DNA of 10,459 bases, taken from assembly GCA_002432555.1 (NCBI GenBank), contig DJFO01000033.1:341-10799 (forward strand), in the 5' to 3' direction. Shown here in pieces: positions 1 through 7,273 of this stretch (position 1 is its first letter; the number at the start of each line of letters is the position of its first letter). A program made the translations under genes and the position numbers. This DNA comes from Marinagarivorans sp. UBA5870 (GTDB lineage: Bacteria; Pseudomonadota; Gammaproteobacteria; Pseudomonadales; Cellvibrionaceae). The notes beneath the pieces were generated by a model, which was not told the DNA's origin, did not search any database, and saw only the letters and a list, made by a program, of their open reading frames with translations.

Positions 1-1231
1 CGCCCGCCATAAACCGCCCCAGCATTCGTTTTGCAGTATCGGTATCGAGCGCTACCAGGCCGGCGCGCTGCAACTGCTGTTCAACAATGCTGTTGATCCC
101 CATTCCGCCCTCGCGCCAGAGCGGCCAGTTGATCGAGAGGCTTTTGCCCTTGCGCTGTTGTTGCCTTGCCAGATCGCTGCGGTACTCGACGAATCTGTCG
201 ATAAAGGCATTGGCGCAGGCATAATCACTCTGCCCCGCGTTGCCCAGGACTGCCACAACCGAAGAAAAACAAATGAAATACTGCAGGTCAAACTGCTGGC
301 TCGCCTCATCCAACCACACGGTGCCAAGGACCTTCGGCGCAAGAACACGGCGGAATTGTTCCGGCGACTTGTAGAGAAGAAAATTATCGTCAAGGACACC
401 CGCGCACTGAAAGACGGCCGTCAGACGCCCGTGTTGAGACCGGATATGGGACATGAGGTCCACCACCGCCTGTCGCTGCGTGATGTCGAGGGAATGATGT
501 TCGAAATGAAGTCCTCTTCGACTCAGCAGTTCCAATTCCCGCCTGCGCTCCGGGGGGAGCGGGCTGCGACTTGCCAAGATGACGCGGGGGTTTTGCGTGG
601 TCTGAACGAGATACTCGCATAAATGCCGCGCTACGCCGCCCGAGCCGCCCGCGAGCAGATAGACACCGTCCGCAGGTAGAGCGGGCTCTTTTATCCCATC
701 ATTTGCGCCAATTTCGGTGACTCGATAAACCTGGGGACCATTGGCGCGAAAACGGATTTGCGCAAGCTCGGGCCGAGCGGCGGCCATGGCCAAGGCCCCC
801 GCCACGCCCTGCGTATTCACAGGCATCCACCATTCGATGCACTGAGTTGTCAGCGCCGGATTCTCCTTTGTTGCCGATCGCAGCAACCCACTGAGCGCAC
901 CCGCTAGTGCCGCACCGGTTTGGGCGCGATCCTGCGGGTGGCAGATCAACAGTTGCAATAAACACTTGTGATCGCCGAGCGTCTGCAGGCTGCTTTTGAC
1001 TGCTGCAAAAACGGCCTCGGCGAGGTTCAGGAAGGTTGCCGGTTCGTTGGCCGCATCACAGGCAAAAAATTCACAGGCAGAATCCTTGGTTAAGGCCGCC
1101 GTCAGGGCACTGACCTGCGTCTGATCAAAGCTGCCGACAATCAGCGCCCGCCGCTGCGAGAACTGGCTGGGGCCTGGAGCCACGGCAACGAGATCGGTAA
1201 GGTTCTGCCACTCCGGGCGAAAAATTAAAAT
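1..1231 (-). other. Ketoreductase domain (KR), probably B-type, cut by window edge
   Basis: Residues about 2013-2422. The structural subdomain starts at IFRPEW. The nucleotide-binding loop is AGGSGGVA (2206-2213), a variant of the common TGGxGGLG. The catalytic set fits K2312, S2336 (FSS), Y2349 and N2353 (YxxxN), with the same spacings as DEBS KR1. CAGVLDD (2289-2294... LDD at 2292-2294) contains the Asp associated with B-type stereochemistry, and no A-type Trp is seen before the Tyr. NWPLW near 2380 marks the C-terminal end of the catalytic part. Only the last residues may be missing. Confidence 0.85.
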
Positions 1232-4200
1232 TTCGCCGGAGCGGTCCTGCTGAACCAGTTCGCGCAGACTCAAGCCGGAGAACTTGAGGCATAATTGGGC
1301 GGTTTCATCGAAGACATCGATATCAATTTTCTTCACCGAATCGCTCGGCCTGCTGGCATCGGCGTAACGTACCCAGCTGGAGCAAATTCTGGTGGTCGGG
1401 AGCTGAAAAATCTTCAGCGAGGCCAGCGCAAAGGGCAGAGCCGGGTTATGAATATCGGCGGCCTCCAGCAGTCCGAAAACCGATTGGAGCACGCCGTCCA
1501 TCCAACCGGGATGCAACATAAAACCGCCGTCACCGCCCTCGGCCGCTTGCAGGTTTATATCCGCCAAAACCTGGGGAAATCCCCGTTGGTCGGTACCAAT
1601 CCGAATATTCTCGACGGTGCGATGCGCCGGCCCGTATGCAAACCCCTTATCAGCAAACAATTGGTAGAAGGCATTTTTTTCCAGGGCCTTGGCAGTACAA
1701 CTCGCCCGCAAAGCGGGGAGATCGATGGCGGAGTGGGCCGCCGCCGCCGGATGTAAACGCATCCGTCCCCTGCTGTAAATTGTTTCGCCGGTTTCGTCCT
1801 GATAAATAGTGTATTGGTAGGTTCCATCCGGTAGCTGCTCGATCCGCGTATGCAAAGCCAGCCGCTGATGGTGCAGGGCCGCGGGTCGAAGCCACACTAT
1901 ATCGGTCAATTCCAACTGGCCGGTTTCAAGCAATCCTGGAGCGGCGAAACCCAGGGCGAGCCTTGCCATTTCCAGATAAGCCACCCCAGGTAAAATGGCC
2001 ACGCCTTTGACCACATGGTCTCGCAGAAAAAACTCGTTTCCATGGAACACCGACGAAAACCGCGTTTCGCGCAGCGAAGAACTGTTGGTATGGATCAATT
2101 CGCTCAATGCGGCAGTGGGAGTCCTGTCCACGACCATGGCCGCGCCCGTCGTTATCCAGTGGCGCACTTTGGCAAAGGCATAGGTGGGCAAGCGTATTTT
2201 TTTCGGCGGTTGTATATCGTCCCGCACACCGGGAAAGATCTGCTGCCACGCCAGCCGCTCCCCGCGGCAATAAGCGGACGCGAGCTGCACCAAAGCCTCT
2301 GTTCTCGGTTTGGTTTCCACCACCGCGAGCTGCCGGTTGGGCCGCGCGTTGGCGAGGCCCTTAAACAAATTCACCGGGGCGGGATGACGTTCGTAACCCT
2401 GCAATAAATCAATCGCCTCCTCGATGGAGCGCACGATCAGTGCGCAGCGGTGTGTATGATGCGCGCGCCCGGCCAACAGGGTATAACTCACCCGCGGCAA
2501 AATGGTTTCCGTCGATTGGGCGCGGAAAAAATGCAAGAACTCTTGGACAAGAGCCCTTAAAGACGCTTCCGATTTCGCCGAAAATACCAGTAACCAAGGC
2601 GCTGTGGAAATTTCATTCACTACGCCGGCGGGCGGTTCCGGAGCGCGGTATTCGCCCAGAATAACGTGCGCATTGGTCCCCCCCGCACCAAAAGCACTGA
2701 CGCCGGCAGCCCTTGGCAAGGTTTTTCCGTCTACTACGGGCGCAGCCCAAGTCCGACCCTCCTGCAAAATCGTGAAAGGCGATCCCTCGAGTTCAATGTT
2801 TTTGTTCAGCTTGTCCGCGTGAAGCGTTTTTGGCAGAAAGGCGTGTTGCATCGCCAAAAGAACCTTGATCACGCCCGCGAGGCCGGCCACCGTTTCCGTG
2901 TGACCTATGTTTGATTTGATCGATCCCAGGGCGCAATATTTTGCGCCGTGATTGGTTATACCCTTCTCCTGCTCCCAGCTGCCAAAGGCTTTTTTTAGGC
3001 CTTCGATTTCAATCGGGTCTCCCAGGGGAGTGCCGGTGCCGTGACACTCGATATAGCCGACCGCGCGCGGATCCATATCGGCGCGCTGCAAGGCACGGTG
3101 GATCAGCTGCGCTTGCGCGTTTGAGTTGGGTGCAGTCAAGGAGGCGGCAGTGCCCCCATGATTTTCGGCGCTGCCAAGAATGACGCCGAGTATAGTATCG
3201 CCGTCCCGTTCGGCATCCTCGAGACGCTTCAATAAAACGGCACCCACGCCATCGCTGCGCACATAACCATCCGCATTGGCGGAAAAGGTCTTACAGCGGC
3301 CCTCCTCGCTCAACATGCCGACCTTGCTGTATAACAGGTGCACCGTCGGCAACATCATCAGGTTAACGCCACCGGCAATGGCCAAGTCGCAGTCACCCTT
3401 CTCGATAGCAGTGATCCCTCGATGCAAGGCGACCAGGGAGCTTGAGCAGGCGGTATCGATAACCTCGCTCGGGCCGGAGAAATTGAACATAAACGACAGG
3501 CGGTTCGCCGAAAACGTATTGTAGGTCGTTAGGCTAACCGGATCATTGCCAAGATTTTTTTCGACAATGTGCATGTAGTCCATGAGATTGATACCCAGGA
3601 ACATGCCGACATTATTATTGGGCAGGGCCGCTGGGTTATAACCCGCTCCTTCGAGGAGCTTCCAAACACACTGAATATACATGCGATGTTGCGGATCGAG
3701 GATGCGCGCCTCGCGGGGCGACATCTGGAAAAACTCGTCGTCGAAATATTCGATGCCGTCGACAAAACCGCCCCATTTCACCCGGGTAAATCTGCCGTCC
3801 TTGGGATCCCCGTAAATCGTCCGCCAATCCCAGCGATCGGACGGTACTTCACGGATGCAATCCCGTTCATTGACCAGGTTCTGCCATAGCTCATCAAGAT
3901 CGGCACTCTCGGGGAACATGCCTTCCATGCCAATAACAGCAATTTGCGCGGCGCGGTTAGGCTTGCCTGATGGAAGGCCCGCCGCAATACGACTGTCGGC
4001 ATGCAAGGGCGATACGGCGTCCACCCAGTGCCGGTTTTTTGCGAAAGCGTATCCGGGAAGGCGCACCCGGCCGGGATTCGCACGAAAGAGGTTTTTCCAA
4101 TTTAAGGCAAAACCGTCACAATAAAGCCCGGCAAGTTCAAGCAGCTGCTCTCGCGTTGGGCCCGAGCCTGGCGCCCCGCGACCGATGGACGCAAGCAAAT

Positions 4201-7200
4201 CGTTGCCCCTTGCGTTGGCCGAGGCATTTTTTTGCAGATCGCGCAGGGGCTTTTCAATTTTCCCACTCGTCACCCAGCGTGAGTGCCGACCAAGGGTGTA
4301 ATTTTCCAGAGCGTCGAGCAATTCGTTGATGTTGCCAGCAACGACCGCCAGCCGGAAATTCCAATGTTCTCTGCCGGTCAATAAAGTATGGCTGATCGCC
4401 GGCAGCCGCCGGCGGGCACCCTCGTCCCGTCTCAGGCACTGCACCAACCGCCGGATGGATTCCGTCAGGGACTCGGCTGTCTTTGCGGAGACAACAAAAA
4501 GATTCGGCCCGGTCGCGGAATCCAGGCGGGCGGCGCCGCCTTCCACGTACTCTTGCAGTATGACGTGGGCGTTACTGCCGCCTGCGCCAAATGCACTCAC
4601 TGCCGCCGTGCGGGGAAATGTCGCGCCGTCGACGACGGGGTTTTCCCAAGCCTGGGTGCGCTGCACGATATAAAAAGGCGAATCCTCCAGATCGATATGC
4701 CGACTCACTGTTGTGCAGTGCAGATTGGCTGGCAGGGTTTTATGCTGCATCGCCAGTAAAACCTTGACGACGCCCGCCACCCCGGCACAGGTTTCCGTGT
4801 GGCCGATATTGGATTTGACCGAGCCAAGCGCGCAATATTTTTGCCCTGCGGCGGCTAGACCGAGTGCGCTATGGCGCTCGGAAAAAGCGCGTTTCAGCCC
4901 CTCGATTTCGATTGGATCTCCGAGGGCAGTGCCCGTCCCGTGACATTCGATATAACCGATCAGTCTTGGATCAACTTGCGCCTTCACCTGTGCTTGTGCG
5001 ATTAGGCGGGCCTGCGCGGCCGGATTCGGGGCCGTCAATGAGTTGGCGAAACCGCCGTGGTTTTCCGCACTGCCGAGCACGGTCGCATAGATTCGGTCGC
5101 CGTCCCGCTCGGCATCGGCCAGCCGCTTTAATAAAAGCGCGCCCACGCCCTCGCTGCGGGCGTAACCATCCGCTGCGTCGGAAAAGGTTTTACAGCGGCC
5201 GTCCGGACTCAGCATGCCGAGTTTGCTGTAAAGCAGGTGCATGTCCTGCGTCAAAATCAGATTGGAACCGCCGACGATGGCCATCTCGCAATCGCCGTTG
5301 TCCATCGCTGCAACCGCTCGGTGCAAGGCAACCAGGGAACTGGAACAAGCGGTGTCGACCACCTCACTCGGTCCATCGAGGTTAAATAACCAGGAGATAC
5401 GGTTGGGGCAAAATGTATGGTGGGTGCCGGTTAATTGGAGCGGGTCCTTATCCGATGCGCGGTTGACCAGCTGCATATAATCCAGCAGATTTATGCCGAG
5501 AAAAATCCCGATGTTGCGCGTGGGCAAATCCAGGGGGTTATAGCCCGCTCCTTCGAAAAGATGCCAGACACACTGACTGAACAGCCTGTGCTGAGGATCC
5601 ATGAGCTTGGCTTCGCGGCCGGAAACTTTGAATAACCGCTCATCAAACTTGTCGATATCCTCGACAAATCCACCCCATTTGACCTTGGTCAGCGGGCCGT
5701 CCTGCGGATCGCCGTAACACGCCTGCCACTGCCAGCGGTCAGCCGGAATTTCACTGATGCAGTCGCGCTCGTGGATAAGATTGTCCCACAGGGCATGCAC
5801 GTCGGGACTTTGGGGAAATTGTCCTTCAAAACCGACGATGGCAATCCTTTGGCGATGAACGGCCTGCTGCGGCTGTTGGCGTGGCTCGGCCAAAGACTCG
5901 GGCAGGTCAATCTCCATTGCCTGACTCAGGCGGATGCGGGCGAGCACTTTTTCGCTCACCTCGAATTCATCGGCTTTCTGGCGAAGACCTGGCGCGCTGT
6001 CGGGCTGAGGTGCCGGTGCGGTCGGAACTGCGTCGTCGCGCGTGTAGATAGGGATGATTTTGGCCTGAAATTTATCGATGATCAGCGAAATGCAATCATC
6101 GAGAGTTCTGGCTTCGTAAAAGATCGCCGGATTGATGACAAGGCCCAACTGCTTTTTCAGCTGGTACACCATACCGGTCACAGAAATCGAAGAGATACCG
6201 TACTGAGTCAGGTTTTCGCCGCCATCGATTGCATCCGCCGTCAGCCCGAGTTCACCGGCGACTATCCGATACACATCGTGGAAAAAAGCGGCTCGCCACT
6301 CGGCTGACGCACCCGCGTCCTGCGGCCGCTCTATGGCCACCGGATTCGCGTCGTTTTGGCCGAGCGGGACTGAGCGTTCCTCCCGTGGCGCGGGGGCGAT
6401 TGCGCCGCGTGAGAGAACTGCATAATACTCCAGCAAGGTATTTCTGATACGGCTCAAGACCGCATCGATGAAGTCCTTTAAAGTTCGGCACTCGTAAAAT
6501 ATCGCAGGATTGATTTTTGCCTGGTAGGTAGCAGTAATGCGATGGACTATGCCGGTGATCGAAATAGAGGATATGCCAAGATTGGTCAGGTTTTCCTCCT
6601 CATGGAGGTCGCCCTCCGGGAGCGCGAGCTCCTGGGCAAAAATGCGAAACAGATCGTGGCGAAACTGCCCGCGGACATCTTGCTGATCGACTGGCCGCGC
6701 CCCTGTAAATGCCGCCTGAGCGTCACGTCGGTCATGGACATTTGCCGGTCGACTGTCAGGTGCGGCGGGTTGCACCTCCTGGTCAACGATGGATGGGTCG
6801 CTGAATTTATATTTTTCAGCCAGGCGGGCCTTGAAGCGCGAGCAAATGATAGAAGCTAAATCGCGGAAGGTTTTACCTTCGTAGAAAATTGCTGGGTTGA
6901 CGTTTATGCCTATGTCTTTACTCAGCCTGTGCACTATCCCCGTTACGGAGAGAGAGGATATTCCAAAGGCGGTGATATTCTCGTCAAAATCCAAATCCTG
7001 GATATTCACATGCAGCTCTTGACTGACGACCCTCGCAAGGTCGGCGGTGAACGGCCGCAGATAAGCCTGTTCCACGGCGCCGGCAGGAGGGCCTTCGGAT
7101 GCGGTGACGGCCGGTCGAGGTGATGCCGCCTCGGCAACTCGTTTGCCGCGGATAGATTCTTGCGCGAGCGCGATCAAATCCGCATCGAGAACATTCGCCA

Positions 7201-7267
7201 TGCGGTTATCGATATCAGAACGGGCCATATCAGGACGAGCCAAATCAGAATTAGTAATTTCTGTCAC
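1..7267 (-). CDS. Trans-AT polyketide synthase, ACP-ACP-ACP-KS-KS-DH-KR (3' end outside window)
   Basis: This is a large modular PKS, open without a stop for 2,422 codons to the window edge. It would act in the cytoplasm, extending and processing a chain tethered to carrier proteins. Domains in order (residues from the GTG start): ACP1 about 70-150, ACP2 about 200-282, ACP3 about 325-402, KS1 about 473-910, post-KS linker to about 1085, KS2 about 1107-1541, linker to about 1706, DH about 1732-2005, KR about 2013 to the edge. No AT domain is present, so malonyl units must come from a separate acyltransferase. The GTG start at 7267 is chosen because AGGTG lies 9 bases upstream and the frame is closed three codons earlier by the stop of the monooxygenase gene. 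In-frame ATGs at 7228 and 7201 lack a visible Shine-Dalgarno. No frameshift is seen. Odd points are the directly adjacent KS domains and the three atypical ACPs. The product is not identifiable from this window. Confidence 0.95.
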   Translation of the reverse strand, partial: MTEITNSDLARPDMARSDIDNRMANVLDADLIALAQESIRGKRVAEAASPRPAVTASEGPPAGAVEQAYLRPFTADLARVVSQELHVNIQDLDFDENITAFGISSLSVTGIVHRLSKDIGINVNPAIFYEGKTFRDLASIICSRFKARLAEKYKFSDPSIVDQEVQPAAPDSRPANVHDRRDAQAAFTGARPVDQQDVRGQFRHDLFRIFAQELALPEGDLHEEENLTNLGISSISITGIVHRITATYQAKINPAIFYECRTLKDFIDAVLSRIRNTLLEYYAVLSRGAIAPAPREERSVPLGQNDANPVAIERPQDAGASAEWRAAFFHDVYRIVAGELGLTADAIDGGENLTQYGISSISVTGMVYQLKKQLGLVINPAIFYEARTLDDCISLIIDKFQAKIIPIYTRDDAVPTAPAPQPDSAPGLRQKADEFEVSEKVLARIRLSQAMEIDLPESLAEPRQQPQQAVHRQRIAIVGFEGQFPQSPDVHALWDNLIHERDCISEIPADRWQWQACYGDPQDGPLTKVKWGGFVEDIDKFDERLFKVSGREAKLMDPQHRLFSQCVWHLFEGAGYNPLDLPTRNIGIFLGINLLDYMQLVNRASDKDPLQLTGTHHTFCPNRISWLFNLDGPSEVVDTACSSSLVALHRAVAAMDNGDCEMAIVGGSNLILTQDMHLLYSKLGMLSPDGRCKTFSDAADGYARSEGVGALLLKRLADAERDGDRIYATVLGSAENHGGFANSLTAPNPAAQARLIAQAQVKAQVDPRLIGYIECHGTGTALGDPIEIEGLKRAFSERHSALGLAAAGQKYCALGSVKSNIGHTETCAGVAGVVKVLLAMQHKTLPANLHCTTVSRHIDLEDSPFYIVQRTQAWENPVVDGATFPRTAAVSAFGAGGSNAHVILQEYVEGGAARLDSATGPNLFVVSAKTAESLTESIRRLVQCLRRDEGARRRLPAISHTLLTGREHWNFRLAVVAGNINELLDALENYTLGRHSRWVTSGKIEKPLRDLQKNASANARGNDLLASIGRGAPGSGPTREQLLELAGLYCDGFALNWKNLFRANPGRVRLPGYAFAKNRHWVDAVSPLHADSRIAAGLPSGKPNRAAQIAVIGMEGMFPESADLDELWQNLVNERDCIREVPSDRWDWRTIYGDPKDGRFTRVKWGGFVDGIEYFDDEFFQMSPREARILDPQHRMYIQCVWKLLEGAGYNPAALPNNNVGMFLGINLMDYMHIVEKNLGNDPVSLTTYNTFSANRLSFMFNFSGPSEVIDTACSSSLVALHRGITAIEKGDCDLAIAGGVNLMMLPTVHLLYSKVGMLSEEGRCKTFSANADGYVRSDGVGAVLLKRLEDAERDGDTILGVILGSAENHGGTAASLTAPNSNAQAQLIHRALQRADMDPRAVGYIECHGTGTPLGDPIEIEGLKKAFGSWEQEKGITNHGAKYCALGSIKSNIGHTETVAGLAGVIKVLLAMQHAFLPKTLHADKLNKNIELEGSPFTILQEGRTWAAPVVDGKTLPRAAGVSAFGAGGTNAHVILGEYRAPEPPAGVVNEISTAPWLLVFSAKSEASLRALVQEFLHFFRAQSTETILPRVSYTLLAGRAHHTHRCALIVRSIEEAIDLLQGYERHPAPVNLFKGLANARPNRQLAVVETKPRTEALVQLASAYCRGERLAWQQIFPGVRDDIQPPKKIRLPTYAFAKVRHWITTGAAMVVDRTPTAALSELIHTNSSSLRETRFSSVFHGNEFFLRDHVVKGVAILPGVAYLEMARLALGFAAPGLLETGQLELTDIVWLRPAALHHQRLALHTRIEQLPDGTYQYTIYQDETGETIYSRGRMRLHPAAAAHSAIDLPALRASCTAKALEKNAFYQLFADKGFAYGPAHRTVENIRIGTDQRGFPQVLADINLQAAEGGDGGFMLHPGWMDGVLQSVFGLLEAADIHNPALPFALASLKIFQLPTTRICSSWVRYADASRPSDSVKKIDIDVFDETAQLCLKFSGLSLRELVQQDRSGEILIFRPEWQNLTDLVAVAPGPSQFSQRRALIVGSFDQTQVSALTAALTKDSACEFFACDAANEPATFLNLAEAVFAAVKSSLQTLGDHKCLLQLLICHPQDRAQTGAALAGALSGLLRSATKENPALTTQCIEWWMPVNTQGVAGALAMAAARPELAQIRFRANGPQVYRVTEIGANDGIKEPALPADGVYLLAGGSGGVARHLCEYLVQTTQNPRVILASRSPLPPERRRELELLSRRGLHFEHHSLDITQRQAVVDLMSHIRSQHGRLTAVFQCAGVLDDNFLLYKSPEQFRRVLAPKVLGTVWLDEASQQFDLQYFICFSSVVAVLGNAGQSDYACANAFIDRFVEYRSDLARQQQRKGKSLSINWPLWREGGMGINSIVEQQLQRAGLVALDTDTAKRMLGRFMAG
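1253..2074 (-). other. Dehydratase domain (DH), catalytic motifs intact
   Basis: Residues about 1732-2005, a double-hotdog dehydratase. The first catalytic motif HxxxGxxxxP is complete (H1751, G1755, P1760), followed by GVAYLEMA. The second hotdog carries YGP (1878-1880) and the HPxxxD motif (H1919, D1924, then GVLQ). Both catalytic residues, His and Asp, are present, so it should remove water from the beta-hydroxyacyl chain made by the adjacent KR. It provides the reference for judging the degenerate DH of the upstream PKS. Confidence 0.88.
2150..3949 (-). repeat. Tandem KS-linker unit, copy 2
   Basis: This covers KS2 plus its post-KS linker, ending at YAFAKVRHW. It matches copy 1 with a constant 633-codon offset through the KS and about 623 at the linker end, showing about ten residues of net deletion in the linker. 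Duplication of a KS unit, or conversion between neighbours, would explain it. Confidence 0.75.
2645..3949 (-). other. Ketosynthase domain 2 (KS2)
   Basis: Residues about 1107-1541, from QIAVIGMEG to GAGGTNAHVIL. The catalytic triad is C1274 in DTACSSS, H1409 in ECHGTGT and H1456 in NIGHTE, each exactly 633 residues after its KS1 counterpart. KS2 closely resembles KS1 in sequence and in its post-KS linker, which ends in YAFAKVRHW. It is followed by DH and KR, so this is the KS of a KS-DH-KR module whose ACP must lie beyond the window edge. Confidence 0.92.
4013..5851 (-). repeat. Tandem KS-linker unit, copy 1
   Basis: This covers KS1 plus its post-KS linker, ending at YAFAKNRHW. It is a diverged direct repeat of 2150-3949. 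The catalytic motifs of the two copies are offset by exactly 633 codons (1,899 bases), and short stretches are near-identical in DNA, for example around 5161-5200 against 3262-3301. Confidence 0.75.
4538..5851 (-). other. Ketosynthase domain 1 (KS1)
   Basis: Residues about 473-910, from RIAIVGFEG to GAGGSNAHVIL. The Cys-His-His triad looks complete: C641 in DTACSSS, H776 in ECHGTGT and H823 in NIGHTE. KWGGF and NHGG followed by SLTAPN fit trans-AT KS sequences. A post-KS linker of about 175 residues follows, ending in YAFAKNRHW, and then KS2 begins directly. KS1 thus has no processing domain or ACP of its own. Condensing competence looks intact on sequence alone. Confidence 0.92.
6062..6295 (-). 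other. Acyl carrier protein domain 3 (ACP3)
   Basis: Residues about 325-402. The predicted phosphopantetheine Ser is S360 in YGISSISVTG, 126 residues after ACP2, followed by NPAIFYEARTLDD. It is the last carrier before KS1, reached through a roughly 70-residue linker that includes a possible helix (about 432-452). It is the natural donor for KS1, and the only carriers upstream of KS2 in this protein are these three. Confidence 0.85.
6422..6670 (-). other. Acyl carrier protein domain 2 (ACP2)
   Basis: Residues about 200-282. The predicted phosphopantetheine Ser is S234 in LGISSISITG, 129 residues after that of ACP1. The domain ends with NPAIFYECRTLKDF. Like its neighbours it has Ser in place of the usual Asp and no beta-branching Trp. 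The linkers on both sides are rich in Pro, Ala and charged residues, as expected for flexible tethers. Confidence 0.85.
6818..7060 (-). other. Acyl carrier protein domain 1 (ACP1)
   Basis: Residues about 70-150 of the downstream PKS. The predicted phosphopantetheine attachment residue is S105 in FGISSLSVTG. The usual Asp before this Ser (GxDS) is Ser here. The tail NPAIFYEGKTFRDL matches the last helices of trans-AT ACPs. There is no Trp about six residues after the Ser, so the marker of beta-branching ACPs is absent. It sits at the N-terminal end of the protein, free to complete the upstream module. Confidence 0.85.
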
Positions 7268-7273
7268 GACGCA

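Larger units (their letters stand above)
6062..7060 (-). repeat. Tandem ACP triplet
   Basis: Three ACP domains repeat with active-site Ser spacings of 129 and 126 residues (387 and 378 bases). All share GISS, then S(V/I)TG two residues later, and NPAIFYE about 20 residues further on. The shared, uncommon core motif suggests they arose by duplication within this gene or its ancestor. Confidence 0.8.

Noticed and set aside
158..622. 154-codon plus-strand frame opposite the KR
   Set aside because: It is a shadow of the KR, whose catalytic residues are all in the minus-strand frame.
4013..5851. KS1 as a non-elongating ketosynthase
   Set aside because: C641, H776 and H823 are all present; the usual loss of the HGTGT histidine is not seen.
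5771..6307. 178-codon plus-strand frame opposite ACP3 and KS1
   Set aside because: It is antisense to a well-supported PKS coding sequence and has no recognisable motif.
6062..7060. Tandem ACPs as a beta-branching (HMG-CoA synthase cassette) station
   Set aside because: None has the Trp about six residues after the active Ser, and no cassette genes are in the window.
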